DNA from: a bacterium
GTDB lineage: Bacteria > Bacillota > Bacilli > Lactobacillales > Streptococcaceae
Reading direction: 5' to 3'
DNA length: 64,000 bases
Assembly: GCA_905221545.1 (NCBI GenBank)
Contig: CAJNDO010000003.1
Span: forward strand, 1 to 64,000
Shown: one piece after another, positions 34,376 through 43,181 of the stretch
Numbering within the stretch: the first letter of the stretch is position 1
Layout of the letters: each line of letters starts with the position of its first letter
The notes under the pieces: model-generated
The model's database searches: none
The model's input: only the letters and a program-made list of their open reading frames with translations
Told to the model about the DNA's origin: nothing
Position numbers and translations under genes: made by a program

Positions 34376-35261
34376 ATCCTGAATGCTCCTTTACTTCTTT
34401 CAAACTCGGCATGCCTCCTTGCGCTCCAAATCTTTGAACAGAAAGATGTGAAGCAATCGTTGCAAAGGACAATGCAACATTCATCTCTTTTCGTTTTGAG
34501 ATAGCATAAGCAAAAGCACCATTAAACGTATCTCCTGCTCCTGTAGTATCAACTACTTCTGCTTTTATAGCAGGAATCTTCTGAACTGCTGTCCCATCAT
34601 AATAAATAGAACCTTCAACTCCTAATGTCACAATCATTTTATTAGGATAAATTTTAATAATTTCTTCTAATTTCTTATCTGGAAAAAGCTCTGAACATTC
34701 ATGCTCATTAGGAGTAATAAAATCACAAAAAGGAATCATCTCTATGTCTGTTTCTCTAGCTGGTGCAGGATTGTAAAGTACCTTAACTTTATTTTCTTGA
34801 CAAAATTTAGCTATACATAAGTTGGCTTCATGTGGTATTTCATTTTGTAATACAACAATACTTGCATCGCTAATCAATTCCCACTCATTTTTCCAATCAT
34901 TTGTTTTAACTAAATTATTCGCTCCAGGATAATAAATAATCCTATTATCACCTCCATATAAAGTAATTTGTGCAACTCCTGTAGATTGTGGTACCGTTCC
35001 CACATGTTCTATAGAAATATTATTATTTTGCAGATTACTTAGTAAATCTGCTGAAAAAATATCTTCCCCAACGTTCCCAAATATGTAAATATTATCTTCT
35101 ACACTGGATAATCTACCAATAGCTACAGCCTGATTTGCACCTTTTCCCCCTGGAACTATATTAAATGAATCCCCAAAAATCGTTTCACCTCCTTCTGGAA
35201 TCCTTTTTGTTCTCATAACTAAGTCCATTGAAATACTTCCAACAACAACAATTTTACTCAT
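34350..35261 (-). CDS. rbsK: Ribokinase
   Basis: 303-residue PfkB kinase that makes ribose 5-phosphate. N-terminal GGKGANQA (38-45) and the ATP/anion-hole motif DTTGAGDTFNGAFAYA with catalytic Asp. Start overlaps the rbsR stop by four bases (ATGA). The product feeds the pentose phosphate pathway and PRPP synthetase. Confidence 0.95.
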   Translation of the reverse strand: MSKIVVVGSISMDLVMRTKRIPEGGETIFGDSFNIVPGGKGANQAVAIGRLSSVEDNIYIFGNVGEDIFSADLLSNLQNNNISIEHVGTVPQSTGVAQITLYGGDNRIIYYPGANNLVKTNDWKNEWELISDASIVVLQNEIPHEANLCIAKFCQENKVKVLYNPAPARETDIEMIPFCDFITPNEHECSELFPDKKLEEIIKIYPNKMIVTLGVEGSIYYDGTAVQKIPAIKAEVVDTTGAGDTFNGAFAYAISKRKEMNVALSFATIASHLSVQRFGAQGGMPSLKEVKEHSGYEEIWDFK

Positions 35262-36235
35262 TTCTTTCTCCTTAATGTATTTCTTTCTACGTATCTAACA
35301 GGTAGTTTAATTTTAACTTCATCTATAGAGAACTTATTTGCCATATTATAGATTAGCTTTGCAGCCTGTTCCCCCATTTTATATGATGATTGGTGAATAG
35401 TTGATAAAGAAGGGTAAATAAATTGACTAAGTACAATATCATCGTAACCAATAATTTGAATATCATCTGGAATTTTTTTACCAATTGCTAAAATTTCATG
35501 AATATAAGCTATCGCATGAATATCAGAAGGTGCTATAATACTATCAATATTTGGATTTCTTTTTAGATTCTCTTTAGCTTCTTTTTGAATTTTTTCAAAC
35601 TCAAACGTTTCACTTTCTTCAATACGAATCTCTAAAGATTTATTCCTCAAATAGTTTAAACTTGCTTCAAATCGTTCCGCGATGTTCTCAGCTTTATCAT
35701 CTAAAACTTTAATAATCATAACTTGCTTAGCGCCAGCATTCCAAATTGCTTTAGCAGCCAAACGTCCACCCAACTGATTATCAGAAAAGACACCGTAACC
35801 TGTATCTTTACTAATTCGGTCAACCACAACAACAGGTAACGTAAGATTTGGAAATTCCTTTGTAAAGTCAAGTGTCGTTATAATACCAGCTGCATTTGTT
35901 TTTAACAAAAGGTTTATATATTCTTCTAACGAATCATGATCTGAAATAGTACCAACCATAATCCTATAACCTTTATCTTTCAAATATGATTCAGCTCCTC
36001 GAACCAATCTTGGAAAGAATGGATTAGAAATATCTGGCAATAAAAGTCCTACCATTTGATTTTTTTTAGTTTTCAAAGATTGTGCTAAAACATTCGGCGT
36101 GTAATTTAATTTCTTGATAGCATTTTTTATCTTTTCTCTAGCATCATCTCCGACATAGCCTTTTTTCGAAATATATCTTGAAACTGTTGATTTCGATACT
36201 CCAGCTTCTTCAGCAACCTGTTTTATTGTAGTCAT
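35258..36235 (-). CDS. rbsR: LacI-family ribose operon repressor
   Basis: 325 residues from ATG 36235; a GTG directly before it (36238) is possible, but AAGGAGG is better spaced to the ATG. N-terminal LacI helix-turn-helix (TIKQVAEEAGVSKSTVSRYI, about 3-22) and hinge (NVLAQSLKT); the C-terminal sugar-binding domain resembles periplasmic binding proteins. First gene of the operon it presumably controls, with a perfect palindromic operator at 36257-36267. In many other bacteria rbsR lies elsewhere in the operon. Confidence 0.92.
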   Translation of the reverse strand: MTTIKQVAEEAGVSKSTVSRYISKKGYVGDDAREKIKNAIKKLNYTPNVLAQSLKTKKNQMVGLLLPDISNPFFPRLVRGAESYLKDKGYRIMVGTISDHDSLEEYINLLLKTNAAGIITTLDFTKEFPNLTLPVVVVDRISKDTGYGVFSDNQLGGRLAAKAIWNAGAKQVMIIKVLDDKAENIAERFEASLNYLRNKSLEIRIEESETFEFEKIQKEAKENLKRNPNIDSIIAPSDIHAIAYIHEILAIGKKIPDDIQIIGYDDIVLSQFIYPSLSTIHQSSYKMGEQAAKLIYNMANKFSIDEVKIKLPVRYVERNTLRRKK

Positions 36236-36256
36236 CACTCCTCCTTTTTATATTAT

Positions 36257-36267
36257 GGAACCGTTCC
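36257..36267. promoter_or_regulatory. Palindromic operator, probably for RbsR
   Basis: GGAACCGTTCC is a perfect inverted repeat around a central C, between the -10 box and rbsR, typical of a LacI-family roadblock site. Confidence 0.65.
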
Positions 36268-36276
36268 CTTATTTAT

Positions 36277-36305
36277 ATAGTAAGCGTTTTCTTTGTTTTT
36301 GTCAA
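36277..36305 (-). promoter_or_regulatory. rbs operon promoter
   Basis: Perfect TTGACA (36305-36300), 17-base spacer, TACTAT (36282-36277) on the minus strand. Confidence 0.8.
36279..36292. promoter_or_regulatory. cre site for CcpA within the rbs promoter
   Basis: AGTAAGCGTTTTCT fits WGWAANCGNTTWCW at every position and overlaps the -10 box and spacer, so CcpA would repress ribose use when glucose is present. Confidence 0.75.
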
Positions 36306-36380
36306 TACTTTTTTAGAAATATTTTAAATTTATTTTAGAGTATATATGTTTTTTCCTAATCTTCTATTACTATTAGACAG

Positions 36381-36449
36381 GAAACACAACAAGACCTCCA
36401 CTATATCGAGGAGGCCTTGGATAAACTTGGTTATTTAGTAAAAGACTAG
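36381..36449 (+). pseudogene. 3' fragment of niaR
   Basis: Encodes ETQQDLHYIEEALDKLGYL and a stop, matching the last codons of niaR at 30187-30255 with a few substitutions. No start or upstream coding sequence exists here. Confidence 0.85.
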
Positions 36450-36590
36450 AAGATTTTCTTTTCCCAATCATCTTCTGTACGGCGAGGGTAGAAAAATTCA
36501 GATTTGTCAGGAGCTTCCATCATCTCGATCAAGGGTAACATATCATAGGCCAGATCCAAGTTTGGAATCTGGTCTTTTTTCACCCAAGAA
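36381..36590. repeat. Right copy of the direct repeat that brackets the ribose operon
   Basis: Same order as 30187-30395: niaR 3' end, convergent stop overlap, NUDIX 3' end. Here the NUDIX end belongs to the intact gene and the niaR part is the orphan. Confidence 0.9.
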
Positions 36591-36913
36591 ACTTCTCCTT
36601 CATCTGAAGAGCGAAGGGTACCAGAGAACTCAGTCGCCTTATAACAAATGACAATATAGCGCCCACCTGTATCTAGTGGCCAATTTTTAATGCCGACAAG
36701 TTGAGGATTTTGGATAGTTAACCCTGTTTCTTCATAGATTTCACGAATGACAGACTCTGCGAAAGACTCGCCATTTTCTACATGGCCTCCAGGAAAGGCA
36801 TAGCCAGACCAGCGATTGGCTTCAGGAGAGCGATACTGCATCACCACGCGCTGGTTTTCGAGGTCTTCAATCAGACAAATGTTTGTTAAAATCGTTAATT
36901 GGGAACGGGACAT
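36446..36913 (-). CDS. NUDIX hydrolase (8-oxo-dGTP diphosphatase-like)
   Basis: 155 residues with a complete Nudix box from Gly43 to Leu65 (GHVENGESFAESVIREIYEE), fitting GX5EX7REUXEEXGU. Residue pattern resembles MutT/YtkD-type enzymes that clean oxidised nucleotides; substrate unproven. AAAGGAG precedes the ATG, 22 bases after the uvrB stop, so it is probably co-transcribed with uvrB. Its last 42 codons recur as a fragment at 30252-30392. Confidence 0.87.
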   Translation of the reverse strand: MSRSQLTILTNICLIEDLENQRVVMQYRSPEANRWSGYAFPGGHVENGESFAESVIREIYEETGLTIQNPQLVGIKNWPLDTGGRYIVICYKATEFSGTLRSSDEGEVSWVKKDQIPNLDLAYDMLPLIEMMEAPDKSEFFYPRRTEDDWEKKIF

Positions 36914-36935
36914 ATTTTCTCCTTTAAGTACTATT

Positions 36936-38924
36936 CTAATCCAACGCCTTGACTTCCAGCATCATATCGCGAATCTGAGCTGCCAGTTCAAAGTCAAGCA
37001 CTTCGACGGCTTCTTGCATTTGTTTTTCTAGTTTCTTGACAAGCTCTTTGCGCTCTTGTTTGTTGAGGCTGTTGATGTCAACCTCCTTGTCTTCTTCCTT
37101 AGCAACTGCCTTGGTCACAGCAATCAGGTCACGGATTTCTTTCTTGATGGTTTGTGGTACGATACCATGTTCTTCATTATAAGCCATCTGGATTTTGCGA
37201 CGGCGTGCCGTTTCATCGATAGCACGTTGCATAGATTGAGTCATCGTGTCCGCATACATGATGACATGCCCTTCACTATTACGGGCAGCACGACCAATGG
37301 TCTGGATGAGTCCACGCTCGTTACGGAGAAAGCCTTCCTTGTCAGCATCAAGAATGGCAACTAAGCTTACCTCAGGAACGTCAATACCTTCACGGAGGAG
37401 GTTGATTCCGACTAAGACATCAAAGACACCCAAACGTAAGTCACGAATAATCTCTGTCCGCTCTAAAGTCTTGATATCCGAGTGCATATACTTGACCTTG
37501 ATGCCCATTTCCTTGAAGTAGTCGGTTAAGTCTTCTGCCATCTTCTTGGTTAAGGTTGTGATAAAGGTACGCTCGTTCTTTTCAACACGGGCATTAATTT
37601 CACCTAAGAGGTCATCAATCTGTCCCATTGTCGGACGGACTTCCACCTCAGGATCTAAAAGACCTGTCGGACGAATGATTTGCTCAATCACTGTCTCGGT
37701 CTGTTCATTTTCATAGTCACCAGGTGTCGCCGAAACGTAAACAATCTGATGCACATGGCTTTCAAATTCTTCACGACGGAGAGGTCGATTGTCCAAGGCG
37801 GACGGTAAACGAAAACCATAATTAACCAGCATTTCCTTACGCGAACGGTCTCCATTGTACATACCCTTGATCTGTCCCATGGTCATGTGACTTTCATCAA
37901 TCATAATCAAGAAATCATCTGGAAAGAAATCGAGAAGCGTATAAGGAGGCTCTCCTTCACTACGACCATCCATGTGGCGAGAATAATTCTCAACCCCATT
38001 GGTATAGCCCATCTCACGTAGCATTTCAATATCATACTCTGTCCGCTGTTTCAACCGCTGAGCTTCAAGTAATTTGCCTTCCTTCTCAAAGACAGCTAAC
38101 TGCTCCTCCAACTCAGTCTGAATTTTCGCAATGGCCACTTCCATATGGTCGTCATTGGTCACAAAGTGAGTGGCCGGGAAAATCGCCAAATGATCCACTT
38201 CTCCCAATACCTGCCCTGTCAAAGCTTCCACTTCACGAATACGGTCAATCTCATCTCCAAAGAACTCTACTCGAAAGGCATGTTCATCACGGGAAGCTGG
38301 GAAAATCTCCACCACATCTCCACGCACACGAAATCTTCCCCGTTGGAAATCAATATCATTACGTTCAAACTGGATATCAACCAAGTCATTCAAGAGTTTA
38401 TCACGAGAAATTTCAAGACCTGGACGCAGACTTACAACACTGTCAGCGTATTCCTTAGGCGAACCCAAACCATAGATACAAGAGACTGAGGCCACAACAA
38501 TGACATCATTACGCTCCAAAAGGGCTGAAGTCGCTGAATGGCGAAGCTTGTCAATCTCGTCATTAACAGAGCTGTCCTTCTCAATGTAGGTATCACTAGA
38601 AGGGACATAGGCCTCTGGTTGGTAATAGTCATAGTAAGATACAAAATACTCAACAGCATTCTCAGGGAAAAATTCTTTAAACTCCCCATAGAGCTGTCCT
38701 GCCAGAGTCTTATTGTGGGCAATGACCAGAGTGGGTTTATTGACTTTGGAAATGACCTGACTCATGGTATAGGTCTTCCCTGTACCAGTCGCCCCCATCA
38801 GAATCTGAGCTTTTTCTCCCCCCTCGATATTATCAACCAACTGCTCGATAGCTTGGGGTTGATCTCCTGATGGTTGATATTTTGATACTAGTTTAAATTG
38901 ATTATCTGTAATGCGGTTAATCAT
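36936..38924 (-). CDS. uvrB: UvrABC excinuclease subunit B
   Basis: 662 residues; damage-verifying helicase-like subunit of nucleotide excision repair. Walker [11 protein letters not shown] (about 44-53), the beta-hairpin [20 protein letters not shown] region (about 96-115), DESH box MIDESHMT, helicase motif [11 protein letters not shown], and the C-terminal UVR motif ([20 protein letters not shown], 633 onward) that binds UvrC. GAGG lies before the ATG; promoter at 38953-38961. Heads a short operon with the NUDIX gene. Confidence 0.96.
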   Translation of the reverse strand: MINRITDNQFKLVSKYQPSGDQPQAIEQLVDNIEGGEKAQILMGATGTGKTYTMSQVISKVNKPTLVIAHNKTLAGQLYGEFKEFFPENAVEYFVSYYDYYQPEAYVPSSDTYIEKDSSVNDEIDKLRHSATSALLERNDVIVVASVSCIYGLGSPKEYADSVVSLRPGLEISRDKLLNDLVDIQFERNDIDFQRGRFRVRGDVVEIFPASRDEHAFRVEFFGDEIDRIREVEALTGQVLGEVDHLAIFPATHFVTNDDHMEVAIAKIQTELEEQLAVFEKEGKLLEAQRLKQRTEYDIEMLREMGYTNGVENYSRHMDGRSEGEPPYTLLDFFPDDFLIMIDESHMTMGQIKGMYNGDRSRKEMLVNYGFRLPSALDNRPLRREEFESHVHQIVYVSATPGDYENEQTETVIEQIIRPTGLLDPEVEVRPTMGQIDDLLGEINARVEKNERTFITTLTKKMAEDLTDYFKEMGIKVKYMHSDIKTLERTEIIRDLRLGVFDVLVGINLLREGIDVPEVSLVAILDADKEGFLRNERGLIQTIGRAARNSEGHVIMYADTMTQSMQRAIDETARRRKIQMAYNEEHGIVPQTIKKEIRDLIAVTKAVAKEEDKEVDINSLNKQERKELVKKLEKQMQEAVEVLDFELAAQIRDMMLEVKALD

Positions 38925-38952
38925 AAGAATCCTCTCTCGATGTGCTATTCCT

Positions 38953-38961
38953 ATTTTAGCA
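38953..38961 (-). promoter_or_regulatory. uvrB promoter (extended -10)
   Basis: TGCTAAAAT on the minus strand, about 28 bases before the uvrB start. Confidence 0.5.
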
Positions 38962-39000
38962 TACTTGTATCATTTTCACGAAGAAAAGGACGGACCTAAG

Positions 39001-39954
39001 TCACATCCTTTCATTTTCTTTCTTTAATTGATAAGCGAGATAGACAATTAGCAGAAACAAAATAATACTGGACATGATGGAACCCTCAATACCAAAAGAC
39101 CCACCAGATAGCCAGTCTTGATTGCCTTGTGGAGTAAATTTCATGATTGAGGTTCCTGAAGACTGACCACTAACTAATACTCCAAAGAGGTTGCCCTGTG
39201 CGAAATTCCAAGCTCCATGAATACCACCTATACCCCATATAGTATCTGTTTTAAGAAGATATAGTGACATGGCAACTCCGAATAAAAAGAGATCAATTGC
39301 AGATAAGAAAGTTATGCCTGAATTTCCTAAATGAAGTAAGGTAAAGAACAGGCTAGATATAAGAACAGCTAGTTTTAGATTAGTTCTTGAGGCCAATTGA
39401 GGAAGGAGCCAAGTACGGGCCACCACTTCTTCTGTTGTCCCCTGTAAAATCCAAAATGGAATGGTAAAAATGACAAAGGCTAGCGAATAAGGATTCAAGT
39501 GAATGGACTCCAAACGATATTGTCCTAAGGCTACTAAACCTAACAAGGTCAGAAGAAAAAGTGCCAGACCTATACCAAACCCTTTAAGAAGATTGCTGAG
39601 GAAATTTTCTTTATAAAATCCTAAAGTTCGAATAGGTCTTTTCTCAACTTTTCTAGTCCATCTGAACACAGTGTTGAGAACGAAACCAAAGGCCAGCAAT
39701 TCTAAAATTAAACGAAAGTCACCTGTTTTATCCATCAAGCTCTGATGCAAGGTCTGCAAATAGGTTGCAAGATTTTGACCAGCCTCTCCAAAATTTCTAG
39801 CAAGTCCGATGAGAGCTAACAAACTAATACCATACAGAGTATAAGCCACAAACTCTCCTATGAAGACAAAAGCAAAGGCTAACAAGGGGCTTGTGTAAAT
39901 GTTTAAACTCATTTTTGAAGCTTGGAAGTCTTTAAATATTCTTTTGTTCTTCAT
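39001..39954 (-). CDS. CPBP family intramembrane protease (CAAX-like, Abi)
   Basis: 317 residues with about eight membrane helices. Conserved signature: TTEEVVARTWLL (paired Glu and Arg), LLHLGNSG, and GGIHGAWNFAQGN, which supply the metal and catalytic residues of CPBP/Rce1-type proteases. Some members protect against self-made bacteriocins, but no such genes are near. Divergent from glnP; its own extended -10 (TGCTATAAT, 39988-39996) lies 34 bases upstream. Confidence 0.87.
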   Translation of the reverse strand: MKNKRIFKDFQASKMSLNIYTSPLLAFAFVFIGEFVAYTLYGISLLALIGLARNFGEAGQNLATYLQTLHQSLMDKTGDFRLILELLAFGFVLNTVFRWTRKVEKRPIRTLGFYKENFLSNLLKGFGIGLALFLLTLLGLVALGQYRLESIHLNPYSLAFVIFTIPFWILQGTTEEVVARTWLLPQLASRTNLKLAVLISSLFFTLLHLGNSGITFLSAIDLFLFGVAMSLYLLKTDTIWGIGGIHGAWNFAQGNLFGVLVSGQSSGTSIMKFTPQGNQDWLSGGSFGIEGSIMSSIILFLLIVYLAYQLKKENERM

Positions 39955-39987
39955 ATCCCTGTCCTCTTTTCTTCTATATATACTATT

Positions 39988-39996
39988 ATTATAGCA
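39988..39996 (-). promoter_or_regulatory. Promoter of the CPBP protease gene
   Basis: TGCTATAAT, extended -10, on the minus strand. Confidence 0.55.
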
Positions 39997-40036
39997 CTTT
40001 ATAGTAGCAATTCAAGAAAGAAAAGGAAAAAAACAA

Positions 40037-40053
40037 TGTTACATTTTCTGACA
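40037..40053. promoter_or_regulatory. GlnR box upstream of glnPQ
   Basis: TGTTACATTTTCTGACA matches TGTNAN7TNACA at every fixed position. It ends 15 bases before the glnP -35 box. In pneumococcus GlnR represses glnPQ-zwf when glutamine is plentiful, so site and target agree. Confidence 0.85.
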
Positions 40054-40068
40054 CAGAAATATAAAAAT

Positions 40069-40097
40069 TTGCCTTTTTTTACTTTTTCTGATATAAT
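40069..40097 (+). promoter_or_regulatory. glnPQ promoter
   Basis: TTGCCT (40069-40074), a 17-base spacer ending TGA, then TATAAT (40092-40097). Confidence 0.75.
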
Positions 40098-40126
40098 GGG
40101 AAAATATTCGGAAAAGGAGACTAAAA

Positions 40127-42292
40127 ATGAAGAAAAAATTTCTAGCATTTTTGCTAATTTTATTCCCAATTTTCTCATTAGGTATTGCGAAAGCAGAGAC
40201 GATTAAGATTGTATCTGATACCGCCTATGCACCTTTTGAGTTTAAAGATTCAGATCAAACTTATAAAGGAATTGATGTTGACATTATCAACAAAGTCGCT
40301 GAGATTAAAGGATGGAACATTCAGATGACCTATCCTGGATTTGACGCAGCAGTCAATGCGGTTCAAGCTGGTCAAGCTGACGCTATCATGGCAGGGATGA
40401 CAAAGACTAAAGAACGTGAAAAAGTCTTCACCATGTCTGATACTTACTATGATACAAAAGTTGTCATTGCAACTACAAAGGCACACAAGATTAGCAAGTA
40501 CGACCAATTGTCTGGTAAAACTGTTGGTGTTAAAAACGGAACAGCCGCTCAACGTTTCCTAGAAACGATTAAAGATAAATACGGCTTTACTATTAAAACA
40601 TTTGACACTAGTGATTTGATGAACAACAGCTTAAGTGCTGGTGCCATCGATGCTATGATGGATGATAAACCTGTTATCGAGTATGCCATCAACCAAGGTC
40701 AAGACCTCCATATCGAAATGGATGGTGAAGCTGTAGGTAGCTTTGCTTTCGGTGTTAAAAAAGGAAGTAAATACGAGCACCTAGTTGCTGAATTTAACCA
40801 AGCCTTGGCTGAAATGAAAAAAGATGGTAGTCTTGATAAAATCATCAAGAAATGGACTGCTTCATCATCTTCAGCAGTGCCAACTACAACTACTCTTGCA
40901 GGCTTAAAAGCTATTCCTGTTAAAGCTAAATACATCATTGCCAGCGATTCTTCTTTTGCACCTTTTGTTTTCCAAAACTCAAGCAACCAATTTACTGGTA
41001 TTGATATGGAATTGATTAAGGCAATCGCTAAAGACCAAGGTTTTGAAATTGAAATCACCAACCCTGGTTTTGATGCTGCTATCAGTGCTGTCCAAGCTGG
41101 TCAAGCAGATGGTATCATTGCTGGTATGTCTGTCACAGATGCTCGTAAGGCAACTTTTGACTTCTCAGAATCATATTATACTGCTAATACTATCCTTGGT
41201 GTCAAAGAATCAAGTACCATAGCTTCTTATGAAGATTTAAAAGGGAAGACAGTTGGTGTTAAAAACGGAACTGCTTCTCAAACCTTCCTAACAGAAAATC
41301 AAAGCAAATACGGCTACAAAATCAAAACCTTCGCTGACGGTTCGTCAATGTATGACAGTTTAAATACTGGTGCTATTGATGCCGTTATGGATGACGAGCC
41401 TGTTCTCAAATATTCTATCAGTCAAGGACAAAAATTGAAAACACCAATCGCTGGAACTCCAATCGGTGAAACAGCCTTTGCCGTTAAAAAAGGAGCTAAT
41501 CCAGAATTGATTGAAATGTTCAACAACGGACTTGCAAACCTTAAAGCAAACGGTGAATTCCAAAAGATTCTTGACAAATACCTAGCTAGCGAATCATCAA
41601 CTACTTCAACAAGCACTGTTGATGAAACAACTATCTGGGGCTTGCTTCAAAACAACTACAAACAACTCCTTAGCGGGCTTGGTATCACTCTTGCTCTAGC
41701 TCTTATCTCATTTGCTATTGCCATTGTCATCGGGATTATCTTCGGTATGTTTAGCGTTAGCCCATACAAATCTCTTCGTGTGATCTCTGAGATTTTCGTT
41801 GACGTTATCCGTGGTATTCCATTGATGATTCTTGCAGCCTTCATCTTCTGGGGAATTCCAAACTTCATCGAGTCTATCACAGGCCAACAAAGTCCAATTA
41901 ACGACTTTGTAGCTGGTACCATTGCCCTCTCACTCAATGCAGCTGCTTATATCGCTGAGATCGTTCGTGGTGGTATTCAGGCCGTTCCAGTTGGTCAAAT
42001 GGAAGCCAGCCGCAGCTTGGGTATTTCTTATGGAAAAACCATGCGTAAGATTATCTTGCCACAAGCAACTAAATTGATGTTGCCAAACTTTGTTAACCAA
42101 TTCGTTATCGCTCTGAAAGATACAACTATCGTATCTGCTATCGGTTTGGTGGAACTCTTCCAAACTGGTAAGATTATCATTGCCCGTAACTACCAAAGTT
42201 TCAAGATGTATGCAATCCTTGCTATCTTCTATCTTGTAATTATCACGCTTTTGACTAAACTAGCGAAACGCTTAGAAAAGAGGATTCGTTAA
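40127..42292 (+). CDS. glnP: Glutamine ABC transporter: two fused substrate-binding domains plus permease
   Basis: 721 residues. A signal peptide (1-23, ending GIAKAE) is followed by two tandem solute-binding domains (about 26-245 and 265-485), visibly duplicated: [20 protein letters not shown] and [21 protein letters not shown] membrane permease domain follows (about 500-721) with the EAA-type loop [20 protein letters not shown]. This SBD1-SBD2-TMD fusion is the Lactobacillales GlnP type, in which the two domains bind Gln/Glu (and sometimes Asn) with different affinity. AAAAGGAG lies eight bases before the ATG. glnQ overlaps by one base (TAATG). Confidence 0.94.
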   Translation: MKKKFLAFLLILFPIFSLGIAKAETIKIVSDTAYAPFEFKDSDQTYKGIDVDIINKVAEIKGWNIQMTYPGFDAAVNAVQAGQADAIMAGMTKTKEREKVFTMSDTYYDTKVVIATTKAHKISKYDQLSGKTVGVKNGTAAQRFLETIKDKYGFTIKTFDTSDLMNNSLSAGAIDAMMDDKPVIEYAINQGQDLHIEMDGEAVGSFAFGVKKGSKYEHLVAEFNQALAEMKKDGSLDKIIKKWTASSSSAVPTTTTLAGLKAIPVKAKYIIASDSSFAPFVFQNSSNQFTGIDMELIKAIAKDQGFEIEITNPGFDAAISAVQAGQADGIIAGMSVTDARKATFDFSESYYTANTILGVKESSTIASYEDLKGKTVGVKNGTASQTFLTENQSKYGYKIKTFADGSSMYDSLNTGAIDAVMDDEPVLKYSISQGQKLKTPIAGTPIGETAFAVKKGANPELIEMFNNGLANLKANGEFQKILDKYLASESSTTSTSTVDETTIWGLLQNNYKQLLSGLGITLALALISFAIAIVIGIIFGMFSVSPYKSLRVISEIFVDVIRGIPLMILAAFIFWGIPNFIESITGQQSPINDFVAGTIALSLNAAAYIAEIVRGGIQAVPVGQMEASRSLGISYGKTMRKIILPQATKLMLPNFVNQFVIALKDTTIVSAIGLVELFQTGKIIIARNYQSFKMYAILAIFYLVIITLLTKLAKRLEKRIR

Positions 42293-43032
42293 TGGCAAAA
42301 TTAAAAATTGATGTAAATGATTTACACAAAAGCTACGGAAAAAATGAAGTTTTAAAAGGAATTACGACCAAGTTCTATGAAGGAGATGTTGTTTGTATCA
42401 TCGGTCCTTCGGGTTCTGGTAAGTCAACTTTCCTCCGTAGCCTTAATCTTCTAGAAGAAGTTACTCATGGTCATATCACAGTGAATGGTTATGACTTAAC
42501 TGAAAAATCTACGAACGTTGACAACGTTCGTGAAAATATCGGGATGGTTTTCCAACACTTTAATCTTTTCCCGCACATGTCAGTTTTAGATAATATTACT
42601 TTTGCGCCTATTGAGCATAAATTGCTTACAAAAGAAGAGGCTGAGAAACTTGGTATGGAATTACTCGAGAAGGTTGGCCTAGCTGATAAGGCAAATGCCA
42701 ACCCAGATAGCCTATCAGGTGGTCAAAAACAACGTGTGGCCATTGCTCGTGGTCTAGCAATGAATCCAGATATCATGCTCTTTGATGAGCCAACTTCTGC
42801 CCTTGACCCTGAGATGGTTGGAGACGTACTTAACGTTATGAAAGATTTGGCCAAACAAGGCATGACTATGATTATTGTAACCCATGAAATGGGATTTGCT
42901 CGTCAGGTTGCCAACCGCGTTATCTTTACTGCAGACGGTGAATTCCTAGAAGACGGCACCCCTGATCAAATCTTTGATAACCCTCAGCACCCACGTCTAA
43001 AAGATTTCTTGGACAAGGTTCTAAATGTATAA
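42292..43032 (+). CDS. glnQ: Glutamine ABC transporter ATPase
   Basis: 246 residues. Walker [11 protein letters not shown] loop [11 protein letters not shown], signature LSGGQKQR, Walker [16 protein letters not shown] and H-loop VTHEMGFA: a polar amino acid ABC ATPase that drives GlnP. Its start overlaps the glnP stop by one base. A strong terminator follows immediately. Confidence 0.95.
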   Translation: MAKLKIDVNDLHKSYGKNEVLKGITTKFYEGDVVCIIGPSGSGKSTFLRSLNLLEEVTHGHITVNGYDLTEKSTNVDNVRENIGMVFQHFNLFPHMSVLDNITFAPIEHKLLTKEEAEKLGMELLEKVGLADKANANPDSLSGGQKQRVAIARGLAMNPDIMLFDEPTSALDPEMVGDVLNVMKDLAKQGMTMIIVTHEMGFARQVANRVIFTADGEFLEDGTPDQIFDNPQHPRLKDFLDKVLNV

Positions 43033-43037
43033 TAGTA

Positions 43038-43065
43038 AACTGTAAGGAAATCCTTACAGTTTTTT
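43038..43065 (+). terminator. Terminator between glnQ and zwf
   Basis: AACTGTAAGGA and TCCTTACAGTT form an 11-bp stem with an AA-loop, then a T run. Some readthrough would be needed if zwf is to share the glnPQ message. Confidence 0.88.
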
Positions 43066-43103
43066 CTATCTCGTATTGGATTTTTGATTTTTTTGAAAAT
43101 TAT

Positions 43104-43111
43104 GATAAAAT
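43104..43111 (+). promoter_or_regulatory. zwf promoter (extended -10)
   Basis: TGATAAAAT ends at 43111; TTGATT lies 16 bases upstream. A leader of about 64 bases follows. Confidence 0.5.
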
Positions 43112-43125
43112 TAAATTTATGAAAC

Positions 43126-43155
43126 TGAGGTTTCCTCACACCTAGATCGTCTAGG
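43126..43155 (+). promoter_or_regulatory. Two adjacent perfect hairpins in the zwf leader
   Basis: TGAGG-TTT-CCTCA (43126-43138), then CCTAGA-TCG-TCTAGG (43141-43155). The two stems sit three bases apart in the short leader, with only a weak GGT ribosome binding site downstream. Confidence 0.6.
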
Positions 43156-43181
43156 AATAAAAATAGAAATTAGGTAGCTAG

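Noticed and set aside
40042..40056. CodY box before glnP
   Set aside because: Only about 11 of 15 positions fit, and the same bases are fully explained by a perfect GlnR box.
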